NCBI GenBank assembly: GCA_001600635.1
Contig: BCKL01000014.1
Coordinates: 200,202-264,201, forward strand
Origin: Leucosporidium creatinivorum
Taxonomy: Eukaryota > Basidiomycota > Microbotryomycetes > Leucosporidiales > Leucosporidiaceae
DNA length: 64,000 nt
Direction of reading: 5' to 3'
A program made the position numbers and the translations under genes. Of the stretch, positions 1 through 10,165 are shown piece by piece. Numbering within the stretch: the first letter of the stretch is position 1; every line of letters starts with the position of its first letter. The notes beneath the pieces were generated by a model, which worked only from the letters and a program-made list of their open reading frames with translations, was not told the origin of the DNA and did not search any database.

Positions 1-150
1 CATGGCCTCGTACTGCTCCGTGTTGGCGTGAGGTGTGTGGTGCTCCTTGGACGAGCCATCGGTGCGCTTCGAGATGGGATGAGTTGGCGCCGAGCGGTAG
101 TCGTGAAGGTCGGCGCCGACCGCCTCTTGCTGCTTGCTATCTGCTGCCAT
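1..150 (-). CDS. N-terminal 50 residues of an unrecognised protein (gene runs off the left edge)
   Basis: An ATG at 150 on the minus strand opens a frame that stays open to base 1, giving 50 hydrophilic residues that begin MAADSKQQEAVGADL and end with EQYEAM. The composition, rich in His, Ser, Asp and Glu and lacking a hydrophobic stretch, would suit the cytosolic N-terminus of a transporter or a soluble protein, but nothing identifies it. There is no splice donor before the window edge. The start was chosen because it is the first ATG and the sequence upstream has stops in this frame. The function cannot be judged from this fragment. Confidence 0.55.
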   Translation of the reverse strand, partial: MAADSKQQEAVGADLHDYRSAPTHPISKRTDGSSKEHHTPHANTEQYEAM

Positions 151-1303
151 GGTTGTAAAGTGCTGGTTGAAAGATGTGTGAAGTGTCGAGAAGCGTAGGA
201 AGAAGAGCGACAAAGCAGCTTCGGGTGCGTGACCTTGAGACGACTTCCCCGCTCCAACTCCGACCTCGGGCGCTTTCGCTTCGCCTGGGCTGCTGATTGC
301 CTTTCCTCGGGGGGTCCAATCGAGCTGATTCCTCGGCCTGCTGCCTGCCTAGCCCCGAGCACCCTCCTGCACCTTCCTCTGCTCAGCGGTGACCTCCGCT
401 GGTCCTTCGCGGCGCTCCTCCTCATCTCGGGATCGCCTCTCGCCACTCTTGACGGCCATTCGTGGTCATGTAACACACTGTTGATCTACTTCACCTAATA
501 CCCGGGGTATCGGACGTCGCTTGATCGCCACCAAAGACCTCTACGCCGATTCGCCGCGCACTCGCTCAGCTTGCGACGGGCCGGTCAAGCGCTTCGGCAT
601 TGGTTTGAGGAGGATTGCAGGGGCGTAGGGAGATTCCAGATACCTTGAAGTCACCGTCCAGGCTTCCGGCTCTACTTCAACGCCGCTTGACGCCTGCGAA
701 AGCACTCAGCGAGGGAATCAGCCTTCGCAGCGCCGAGCCCGGCGATGCCCGCGAAAGATATCTGTCGACCGTCTGAACGCCGCTCGGGGACCCAGGGAGC
801 TCGAGAAACTTGCACCGCGAGGGACTCCGCTCTCAAGAGTGATACAGCTCGAGGCAGTCGGGCTGGAAAGGAGCAGTTGAACATCGCCGAGGTCAGCGGA
901 GGAGGTTCAGACATGAGCTTTGATAACATGCAGCATCCTAGAAGATTGTAAGAAAGTGTTGTCCCGCGCGTGGACACACATTACAGCCCCTGCGCAGCGC
1001 GAAAAACCCAGGTTCCCTTTCGCCGTCTTCGCCGAAGAGCTCAGCGTGGGTCGGCGCTAACTTGTGACTCGAAGGACGGCTCGCGACGGATCACAAAGCA
1101 TGTAACAGTGTTGGTGAACTCGCGAAACGTGCTGCCCCTTCGTCAGACTCGAGAGCTGCTCAGCTGCTCGGCGCTGGCTTTCGGTCGAGAGCTTGAGCAC
1201 CTTCGAAGCCAATGGCTTCATAATGAGCCTCACCAGTACACGTTACAACAGTTCAATACATGAGTCTTTACAAGACGTCATAGCTCTATCTGCCCTCACT
1301 GTT
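151..1303. other. Intergenic region, no supported gene
   Basis: This 1.15 kb stretch lies between the start of the left-edge gene and the 3' end of the membrane-protein gene. The short frames on both strands show no hydrophobic pattern, family motif or consistent splice sites. It should hold the promoter of the left-edge gene near 151-500. I see no repeat or RNA gene in it. Confidence 0.5.
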
Positions 1304-2801
1304 CTATCCCTCAAGCCCTCCGCCCGCCTCCTCCGGCGGCGGCCTCATCTCGGCCGAGCTCAACGCCGAGCCCTTACTCTGCACATCTCCTCTCCAACTA
1401 GCCGGATCATCATCCCTTGTCAAAATCCTGGCCAAACCCTCCTTCTCGCCTTCCTCCTCATCTCCATCGCCAAGAGCGATGCGCCGAACTCGTCCTCCTC
1501 CGGCTTCGAGCTGCCCGTTGTTACTGCGAAGCTCTGAGACGGCGTAGGCTTCGATCTCGACGGTTTTGCTGATGGCTCCGACGGTGCGGCCACGTCGAGC
1601 TTGAGAGCCAGCAGATGGGTAGGGACGGGCGACCGAGCAGGGTTCGGTCGGTGATGGGCCTGCAGACGAGTGGGAGTCCGAGGTGGTGATCTGTTGATAT
1701 AGAGAGTGGTGTATTAGCACTACTCGGAGCCTCTGAAGCGGTGAAATGACTCACGAAGAAGAGAACTCCTGCGTTGGCGAGGCAATCGGCGGTACAAAGA
1801 GCGACGCAGAGGTACGAAACCTGATGCCCACGGGCGCCGAAAGTCGTCCAGAACATGTTGGCCGTAGTGGAAGCCATGGAGATCAAGGAGGCGACCAGCG
1901 AACGGATGGCCAGGCGTCGGATCTCGGGGTTGGCCCAGCTGTCAATGAAGCGAGTTAGCACAACTCGGTCGAGAGCCTGACAAGTCCAGGACACTCACCG
2001 ACCACGGTATAGAGGCACGGCGAAGAGCAGGGAGAGGTAGAGAATGATGGTCGTATCCAGGATGGCCGCCGAGAGTCCCGTCCATCGGCTAATCATGAAA
2101 TGGCATTGACCATCGGAGGGCCGTAGACTCGTCTTGTGTGAGGTGATTAGATGTATAAAGATCCCGCACCACCCGAGGAGAAGCACGCAGTTGCTGAGGT
2201 AGATCTTGTTCTTGAGCCTGTTCGGCTGGTGCTGTCCGAGGACGAGGTGGGCGCGCTCGACGAGGAAGAAGGTGATGCACTGTGGAGGGATACGAGTGGT
2301 ACGAGTATTGGGGATTTAGAAGGGGAGGGGAAGAGAGGAAGAGGCAGGTGTTGGAGCGAGGGAAGAAGGAGTTAGAATCGGGGTCAGCTCTTCGCCGAAC
2401 TACCCCGGGCTCGTCGTGCAGCTCATGAGGACTCACCACCTTAGCTGCAGAGTACCACAGAATACACATCCAAATGCTCGCTTCGCATGCAGCTGCATTG
2501 AGCGAAGTCCCCACTCCTGCACACGGAAAGAGACCGATCAGCTCGGTGCATTCGGCGAAGCGAGAAGCAACTCACCCAGCGTCATGAGAGCAGCGGAGAA
2601 CACAAACGCCAGCGTGTTGAGCAACACCATGAGAAGCGCGACCTTGGGTACGGTCATGCTTCGCCAGCTGTTAAGCGTCCATCCTGGCCAACGAGCCGTG
2701 ACCATCACAGCCAAGACCATATTGGCGACGAGCTGTAGCACACCAGTGACCGGCCGAATCCAGTCTTGACCGCCGTACACTTGCGACGGATGCGAGTTCA
2801 T
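1304..2801 (-). CDS. Polytopic (about 7-TM) fungal membrane protein of unknown function
   Basis: Five exons join cleanly: 2801-2576, 2516-2437, 2279-1999, 1938-1755 and 1690-1304, coding 385 residues. The N-terminal three quarters carries about seven hydrophobic segments, for example around LVANMVLAVMVTAR, VALLMVLLNTLAFVF, MCILWYSAAKVV, VLLLGWCGIFIHLI, ILDTTIILYLSLLF and VALCTADCLANAGVLFF. The last 130 residues form a polar tail rich in Ser, Arg and Glu. The pattern, including a loop reading VERAHLV and a Leu-Phe-x-x-Pro-Leu helix end, resembles GPCR-like membrane proteins common in basidiomycetes, but I cannot name a family. All introns have GTGAGT-type donors and clear branch points. It shares its strand with the eIF4E-like gene upstream, 500 bases away. 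Confidence 0.8.
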
Positions 2802-3299
2802 GGCAGAGTGCGTCCTCGTCTCAAACTCCAGACGCGTTCTGAGTGCTCGGCGACCGAAGGCGAGGCTGAAAAGTGAAGGCGAGGCGAGGGAGAAGAGGAG
2901 GGGCGGTGAGGCCTTGAGGTGAGGTCCAGGAAGTGCTGTTGGTGGTGCTCAGACGCGGCGAGAGATGCAGAACAGAGAAAGGCGCAGGCTTGAGGTCGAT
3001 GGGTAAAACGCGGGTGGTGTTGGTGATCCGCGACGAGTTGTCCAGCCTGCGAAGGGCCTTGACCGCCGCTCTGCCGCTTTCCGAACCCAGTTTTCGCTGC
3101 CCTGCGAGCTGTAGCGAGCTTGTGAGACGTCAAGGAGCAACTTTCTCAGCGGCGCCCCGCCGTCCCGAGACCTCGACCCCGACGAGTCCAGGCTTTGGAA
3201 CTCGTTTCCGATGCCTCATCTCTCGGCGGCCGGATGGAGACGGATGTTACGGCCTTGAAGCTTGAATGCAGAACAAAAGGAAAGCGGGATGCTTCGTCG
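2802..3299. other. Intergenic spacer between two minus-strand genes
   Basis: About 500 bases separate the eIF4E-like stop from the membrane-protein start. They contain the promoter and 5' leader of the membrane-protein gene and the terminator of the eIF4E-like gene. I see no coding or repeat signal. Confidence 0.5.
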
Positions 3300-6200
3300 T
3301 CAGACGCCGTGTCGTTTGTACTTGAGCGAGTCCTGTAAATGCACAGAGGTGAGCTCGGCGCTGTCCTCGGCCTCGAACGAACTCACCTCATCCACTATCA
3401 ACTCCCTGGCGAGGACCTTCTTCAGGCGCTGTACCCAGCCCTTACTAGCCCTGCTGCCCCTTCTTCCTCCTGCGACCCACAACTCGACGCGATCCGGCTG
3501 TCCCGTAAGTCGACGATTGGCGACTGCGCCGACGAGAGTACCTTCCTCCTCTTCGAAGCGAGCGAGAGTGGTCGGCTCTTCAAGGACGAGCTGCTCAAGC
3601 GAGGAGCCGGCGAGGAGAAGGACGAGACGCTCCCACATGGGGTGGAAGAGGTCCTTCGGCGGGACGAGAAGGAAGCGACCGCCCTGCGAATCGAAAGGTA
3701 AGCTTCATGACCGACAAGACAGGACCATCGAGCTCACCTGCTTGTTCCAGTCGTTCTCCCACGTCGGCTCAGCCCCACCGAGGAAGAAGGCGAGACTCGT
3801 TCCGGGTTTGAGCGCCTCGGGGACGGGGCGGCGAGGGTAGCCAGGGATGGAGAGCTTGCTGGAGAGGGCCTCGAGTGAACCGCAAAGAGTAGTGACGGAT
3901 GAGGCGGTGAATAGGACGGTTTGGGCGACGTCGTAGTTGACGCTGTGGCGATTGATGTGGCTCGAGTCGGTGTAGAAGAGGGCTGCGAGTGACGAAGGGT
4001 CAGCTCGACTGCTTTCCTCGCTCGCTGAGAGGAGAAGGGATACTCACTCCAGCTGCGAGACAGGGGTAGGCTTCTCGGGTACTCCCTAACCCTCGCGAGG
4101 TTGACCTTGACGGCTTGCTTGTCCTGCTCGGCGAGTAAGTCGAGCGTCCTCTCCACCTTGGCGAGCTCGATCGTCTCGGGTCGGATCTCGAGTAGACCTT
4201 GCTTCGAGCGTGGAGGTGGGGTGTAGCGAGATCCCAAGATGGGAAGCGCCGAGGGAGGAGGCGTTGGCGCCTTGACCTGGATCGCCGGCAGCGAGGAGGT
4301 CTCGGCGGTGGGAGGCGGCCTTTTCGGCGTAGAAGGGATGTCGCGTTTGACACCGTCAGGAGGGGGAGGAGAAGACTCGCGCGAAGGAGGGAGAGGAACC
4401 TTGTCGGCAGCCAGAGCGAGAGGCTTGCCGTCGTTGAGGATGGCGATGAGGCTGCGGCGTTGCGAAGCCCTCTTCTCCCAATCTCGGGTCGACGAGAGCC
4501 ACTCCTCGACGACCTCGCCGACTGAGGGAGAGGAGATAGGGGGTGTCGGTAGTGCTGCAGGAGGGGGTGGTGGTGGAGGAGGAGTGAGCGCCGAGTTCGT
4601 CGACGAAGGTTGCTGTTTCGAGACCCGAGATGTCGAGGACGAGGAGGACGATTCGGTGCGGAGGAAGCCCGGGAGACGAGAGGGAGGGTATATGGGAGTC
4701 GAAGCCGCGTTGCGAGATTGAGGAGGCGACTCGGGAGGCGAGGGCGGGAGGGAGGGCGACCTCGGCGGAGCCTCGGCGGCCGGCGCCTGCTTTTGTGCGT
4801 TCGTCCACTCGGGAGGGGGAGGAAGGAGCTCTTCCTCGGTAGGAGCCTCGGGCTGATCTTCCGAATCGAAGCGTACCGACTTCTTGCGCGAGTTGCCCGG
4901 CCTGGCGGCGAAGGACGACGAGCGAGCGAGCGATCGCTTCTCCTGCCCGGGAAGGTCCTGCCCTCCTAGCGAGATTCCGAGTCCCTTCAACTCGCCTCCA
5001 TCCTCTTCAGCATCCTCGTACGCGTCGTCGACTTCTCCAACACTCGCGCCCGCCATCCTCGCCATCTTCTCCTCAATCCCCTCCACCTCCTCGCGCTCCT
5101 CACCGTCTTCAGCTCCGTACTCGACCACACTACCCTTCTCATCCTCATCCGCATCGTCGAACCTATCCCCATTTCCTTCCTCCTCATCTTCCTCGCTCAA
5201 CTGCCCGAGCGGACCAGCTCCGAGTCCGAGCCCGAGACTGCCGACTGCGTCGGGGTCGGCCCTGTACTCTTCCTGCATATGCTCTTCCTCATGCTCCTCC
5301 ACGAGAGGGAGAGCGGCGAGCGACTTCGGAGTCGTGGGCGAAGGAAGGCGCTCGGCGGTGACGAAGGCGAGAGTCGAAGTGGGAGGGGCTGAGTCGGCGG
5401 TAGACGTAGGGCGACGGAGGAAGGCTGAGGTGGCGAGAACGATAGGTCTGTGCTCTTATCCATGAGCCTTGGCTGACGAGTGAGATGGAACCGTCTGCTG
5501 GCGAGCGACAAACTCGGCAGGAGGAGGACCGAGGTTCTTCGGCGTCGTCGGAATGGGCGACTTCCGTATCCATCCAGTCGCAGGGAGGTCGTGGAGGTCG
5601 GGAGTATGCGGAAGAGGGGAGGAAGAAGCGCTACTCGAAGAGCTGGAAGTCGGGAAACGAGGCAACGAAGCTATGGGCGGGGAGGGTCGAGTCCTATCCC
5701 CCGACGGCAGCGGCCTCGGTGCAGGAGTGACGAGTTCGGCGAAGCTGGCGAGCTGGGCTCGAGGAAGGCCGGGAATGTACTTGGCTGGAGCGGTCGCAGC
5801 GACGGCCGCTACTGCTGCTTCGGCCGTCTTGAGCTTCCTCGCCGCCTTGCGTTGAGTCGCCTTCGAGCGGGGCTTCTCTTGTAGCGGCGCGGATGGAGGG
5901 GCGAAGGCTCGAGGAGGAGGAGGTGGGGCGGTGGAGCCGCTGTGCTGAGTGGAGGGACGACGCCAAGTGGGAGGCGACTTGTTGGCGACGGCGGCGGAGG
6001 GTCGAGGTGGCGTAGGGAAGGGAGGAGCCTCCCAGTCGGGCTGCTGAGTCGTCGCCGAGGGGCCCCATCCATCCTCGTGGTACTCTACCTCCTCCGCTTT
6101 CTCCTCCGAGCGCTTCATCTCCGATTTCATCCCCTCCCCTTCCACGCCATTCTCCTTCTTCCCTCCCACCGTTCTCCACTCCTGCAGCGCCTCCTCCGGC

Positions 6201-6864
6201 CACTTCTCCCACTCACCCTGCGCATCAATAACCGTCTCATTCTTCTTCTCCTCGGCTCTCGCAGCGCGAGCCCCCGCGAGTTGGGCGAGTTCGTCTTTCG
6301 TGATGTCGACCGAGACGGGCGGAGCGGCGATGATGGAGAGGGAGGGGTCAAAGGTGGGTGCTGAGGGAGGCGGCGAGGGAGGAGGTGAGTTGGAGAGAGG
6401 TGCTGGCGCGTTGGGTGTCTGCTCAACGGTGTTGGGCGCCTCGACAAACATCGGAGAGGAAGGCGCGACCGTGGCCTCGGCGGGAGGAGCGATCTCGTTC
6501 GGCTGAGGTGGAGCGACTTCGGCGGCGGTGATGGTGGTGTCGAGGGTGGAAGGGGTTGCTGGCTCCCCCGATGCAGAGGCGCGAATGGAAGCCTCGAGGA
6601 CTGGAGTCGAAGGCGTCGAGGGTTCGGAGAGGAGAGCCGGCGTCGGCGCGAGGCTGCTGTCGCCTTCCTTGTCGCTAGTGACTTCGTCGCCGTCGACCTG
6701 TGTAGTAAGGAGTGTATGAGGTATAATTCCCGAAGGCCTCCAGCGCAACGACTCACCTCAATCCCGCCCTCGCCATTGTCAGCCCCACCATTCCCCTTAC
6801 CCTTCTTACTCTTCTTCTTCTTTTTTCTTCTTCTTCTTCTTTCCCCCCTCTCCCCCTCCCCCAT
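3300..6864 (-). CDS. eIF4E-family cap-binding-like protein with a very long disordered N-terminal region
   Basis: The C-terminal 250 residues have the eIF4E fold pattern: SRSWTLFYTD at the first strand, EPTWENDWNKQGGRF at the Trp-Glu cap-binding turn, then WERLVLLLAGSS and DRVELWVAG. The preceding 850 residues are Pro/Ser/Glu-rich and low in complexity. My model has exons 6864-6757, 6697-5514, 5447-4048, 3982-3738 and 3683-3300, which is 1,106 residues. The last two introns are certain because removing them restores the eIF4E fold. The intron at 5513-5448 is tentative: it has a GTTTGT donor and removes an in-frame TAA. Family knowledge says eIF4E binds the mRNA 5' cap with stacked Trp residues and binds eIF4G through a dorsal Trp. 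The Trp-Glu pair is kept here, but the dorsal Trp position reads Cys (VTTLCGSLEAL). A role as a specialised translational repressor or regulator is inference. Confidence 0.75.
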
Positions 6865-8226
6865 TCTCAATCTCCAACCCTATCGCCGCACTCCCACTCA
6901 TCCCGCCCGGACCCGCTCCACCGAAATCCAAGCTCGGATCCAACGGCTCTGGCAGCCTACTCCCCCAACAAGGCGCGCTCTTAGGATCCCGAGCGTATCC
7001 CTCCATCTCGATACGAGCGTGCTGATTCTCGACGAAAGGGCCTCTTTCCATGTCCCAGTCGACGGCGAAGCGGCGGGCGTAGAGGGTCGCTTCGGCGAGT
7101 CTGCGGAGTGTGGAAGGCGAGAGAGACGAGTGTCAGCTCGGGTAGACGAGTAACCGAGTGCAACTTCAAGGACAACTCACGCGCCATGAGAAGCAGCGAC
7201 AGTAAAGAGCAAATGCCAATAGTAGCTCCTCGGCTCCCCTCCCTCCATCCCCTCCCTCTCAAACACGCCGCCCCTCCGAAAAATCTCATTCCCCTCCATC
7301 AACACAGCCCTCCCACTCGTCCTCCCCGCCTCCCACCTCCGACCAAATCAGGAAACTCCTTCAACCGCTTGCGATTATCATCGCTCTCAGCCAGTTGGGG
7401 AGGTGGGAGCAGGCAGGTAGGGCATGTGCAGCGGAAGTCGTAGTTCTCCGCGATGAGGAGGGAGCGGATGAATTTGGGCGCGAGGAGGGAGGTGTAGGGG
7501 ATGGTGAGTTCGGTGCCCGGGGAGATGGGGGCGATGGCGCGGAGGTAGATAGGAGAGAGGGTGGTGCTGTTGCCAAAGCCGAGGCGGCAGTTGGGTTGAC
7601 AGGAATGGTTGACGCGCTATGAAGATGTAGAAGTACACTGTGTCAGCGAGGGCTCTCCGGCACAGCTTGACGGCCAACCTCGGCGATGTCCTTCCCGCCC
7701 TCTCTCCTCCTTCTCCAAGTCACCTCAGACTCACCGAGAAATTCCTCCAGACCCCACAATTACCCCCAACGAACGCCCCCTGTCTATTAGTAACCCAAAT
7801 GCCCACAACCCTCAAACACTCCTCTTCCCCCTCCCTTCCCTCCAACAACCCCCCCTCAATCCACCTCTGCATCGCCCTCCTCCCCTTAAAACTATTCCCC
7901 AAGCTCATATACGCCTCCTTCTCCTCCTGAGTACATCGGTTCAGAGCAGCAAGGATGGCAGAAAGACCGGGTTCCGTTTCGCAGCGAGAGCCGGGGGGGC
8001 GAGGAGGGTGATGAGGCGGGAGGGTGAAGAGGGGGGGTTCGAGGAGGATGAGAGAGCCGGGATGGAGGGGGAAGGTCGCGAGGAGGGTTTTGCCTCGGAA
8101 GGGAGTCGAGGCGATCTCGTATACTGGCTGCGATTCGGGCGGGGGAGGGTCGAGCGGAGGGGATGCTGATGCTGAGGCTGATGCTGGTGGGATAGCGTCG
8201 GACGGGGATGCTGATGCTCTAGCCAT
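6806..8226 (-). CDS. SET-domain protein, SMYD-like lysine methyltransferase
   Basis: Exon 1 (8226-7735) begins the SET core with VYEIASTPFRGKTLLATF and an acidic LILLEPPLF strand. Exon 2 starts at 7616 with the diagnostic RVNHSCQPNC motif, followed by GTELTIPYTSLL and the post-SET cysteines CTCPTC. Exon 3 is 7100-6806. The NHSCxPN motif binds S-adenosylmethionine, and the cysteines bind zinc in this family. No MYND finger is visible. Exon 2 as a single block (7616-7181) breaks frame. A 44-base interval that starts at the GTTGAA just after the CTCPTC segment would restore it and give about 392 residues; the alternative is an indel. The stop lies in a purine tract 59 bases inside the first exon modelled for the eIF4E-like gene. 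The histone or non-histone substrate is unknown. Confidence 0.8.
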
Positions 8227-8736
8227 CTCACCCTATCTGAGCGAGCTGAGCTCTGCACGATGACCGGGCGAAGCGTGTCAGCTGTCGAACCTCGAGAGGT
8301 CGTTTGAGCTGCTCACGACGGGCGAGAAGAGGGGCAGAAAGTGGCTCACCTGGAGTAGCTACAGCACGGTATTCCTGCTCTACGGTGGGGCTGTCTGTCG
8401 GAGTGCAGAGTCGGGTGAGGCGGGTGTGTGTGATGAGGCGGGAGGAAGAGAGACGGACGTTTCAGCTCGAGCGGAGGGGGCTCGACCGAGGTGGTTCGAG
8501 TGCATGCACTCTGATGTGCTGCAGCGTTACGAAAAATGGAGCAGCGTCTTAGATGCGGTCCTGTACCCTCGACACTACCTCATAATCAGCTGCGCGCCTA
8601 TAGGACCGAGTTCCTTGCCCTTCCTATCCATCGCGGACGACTCATGTACAACGAGACTTCAAGAACAACCACAAGGTCCATACAATACATCACTCAAACA
8701 TCTCCCTCCCAAAGGCATCCATGCAAACCCAGCCGA
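8227..8736 (-). promoter_or_regulatory. 5' leader and promoter of the SET gene, with a probable 5' UTR intron
   Basis: Just upstream of the SET start codon, an interval from 8349 down to 8253 has a GTGAGC donor, a CAGCTGACACG branch point and a GTGCAG acceptor. It therefore looks like a non-coding-leader intron. Joining the flanks does not extend the SET reading frame, because an in-frame TAG precedes the ATG. The rest is the short spacer to the 3' end of the UBE2W-like gene. Confidence 0.5.
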
Positions 8737-9955
8737 TCAGACGTCGTCGCTGTTAAAGGAAGAGGCAGCGAGCAAAGGAGCGCCGAGGTCAGCTTCTTGA
8801 TTCGTAGGACTGGACGGGGAGGGGAGAGCTCACTCGTGGTAGACGAAACGGGTTTGTTTCGGGCTGTAGGGCGGGGGTGATGATGTAAGTACAGTCGATC
8901 AGCAGCCAAGCCGAGATGGATCGCTTACTTGGACGGCGCGGTGCGGACCTGCGAGTGGGGAGGAAAGCAGAAAGACGGTCAGCATAAGCTCTCATGAACT
9001 GCACCTCTTCATTCCTCGCCCATCGCGACCGGAGGCTCACGTATCTGCAAAGAGGCCAACGCCGAGGGTCAGCATTCCGCTTCGATTCCTCTCTTCATTG
9101 TTGATCAGAAGCTCACCGGTCATTATCAGGCGGCAGCTTCTTCTCCCTACACGAAGCGAGCATGCTCTGGAACGTAAGGAGCAAGCTGGCGACGTTGAGG
9201 ACGGGCGACCATCCCGAGCCGAGGACGGACTGCGCGCGCGCGAAGTGTATCGAGAAAGTCAGCGTGGAGACAAAGGCGAGATGGCAGAGGTGAGGAGTTA
9301 CAGCGCAGATATGCCCATTCGTGTAGATGTGAGGATGGACCGGAGCTTTCCAGCCCCGCTCGGGCGAGTTGACGAAAGTGACTTCGGGGCTCTGTTGCGC
9401 AAGTCCTGCATCAGCTCTCGGCACCGGAGCGAAATGGCAGAGAGAAACTCACATCGATAGGGTAGCTCGTCGAGAACTTGAACCTCAGTGCAAACTCCTC
9501 TACATCACGAAAGGGAGAGGATCAGCTTGAGCACCGACGACGACTCAGCGAGGGGCGGAGCCTACTGACCTCCTTCATAGACGCTCTCCCCCAGCACCGA
9601 GAGGCTCACAACCCAGCATTCTAGATCCTCGGCTTGGATGAGGGTGCATCCTGTACAGCGAGCGGACGGCGCGAGCGGTGCGTGGGGAAGGAGGAGGTGA
9701 GCGAGCAAGGAAGAGGTCAGCGGAATAGAGCAAGCAGAGAAACATGGAGCTCACCTGTCGGTGGTCCGTTCGTCTTGAGCTGTAGGGTGATAGGGAGAGA
9801 GGGTCAGCTGGGATTGAGGGCAAACCAGCGAGCGAGGGAGCAAGCGGACCTCGGTGAGCTCCTGCGAAGTGGCAGTGAGGTTAGCTACAGCCTGAGAGAG
9901 TCTATAGCGATGTACGTACCTTGGTGAGACGTTTGGCCGAGATGCGAGAGCCCAT
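8737..9955 (-). CDS. ubc16: Ubiquitin-conjugating enzyme E2, UBE2W / Ubc16 type
   Basis: Eleven exons (9955-9920, 9861-9850, 9779-9755, 9650-9570, 9499-9453, 9391-9302, 9229-9117, 9044-9041, 8948-8929, 8863-8834, 8749-8737) sum to exactly 156 residues plus stop. The protein matches the UBE2W layout throughout: RLTKELTE helix, FKFSTSYPIDSPEV, VHPHIYTNGHICAS with the catalytic cysteine, GWSPVLNVASLLLTF, CREKKLPPDN and the short C-terminal RFVYHDDDV. UBE2W enzymes attach ubiquitin to free, flexible N-termini of substrates rather than to lysine. The length (151 residues in human) and the C-terminal tail fit this class and not Ubc4/5. Two exons are minute, 12 and 4 bases. The gene is divergent from NFU1 across 210 bases. 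Confidence 0.93.
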
Positions 9956-10165
9956 CGTCCTGGGAAGCTGTCGAGAAGGCGCGTGTTGCGGTGCAGACGG
10001 CGGTCGGAGAGGGCGAGAGAGCAAAAGCAGCTGAAGTAGGAGCTGACGAGGTGGACTGAAGTGCTGTTGCCGAGCAGAGTGCGATTTAAGGAGTTGAGCG
10101 CAGGAAGTCAACCCGTCCCGGCGCCGCTCGCGACTCTTTGCCCTCGACATTCACCTCGACTCGAG
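9956..10165. promoter_or_regulatory. Shared 210-bp divergent promoter of ubc16 and NFU1
   Basis: The two start codons lie 210 bases apart on opposite strands, so both promoters and 5' leaders must sit here. Pyrimidine-rich runs are visible on each strand. I find no clear TATA box. Confidence 0.5.

Noticed and set aside
229-1300. Several short plus- and minus-strand frames near the left edge
   Set aside because: None has a family motif, hydrophobic pattern or coherent splice sites. Their number is what a GC-rich region gives by chance.
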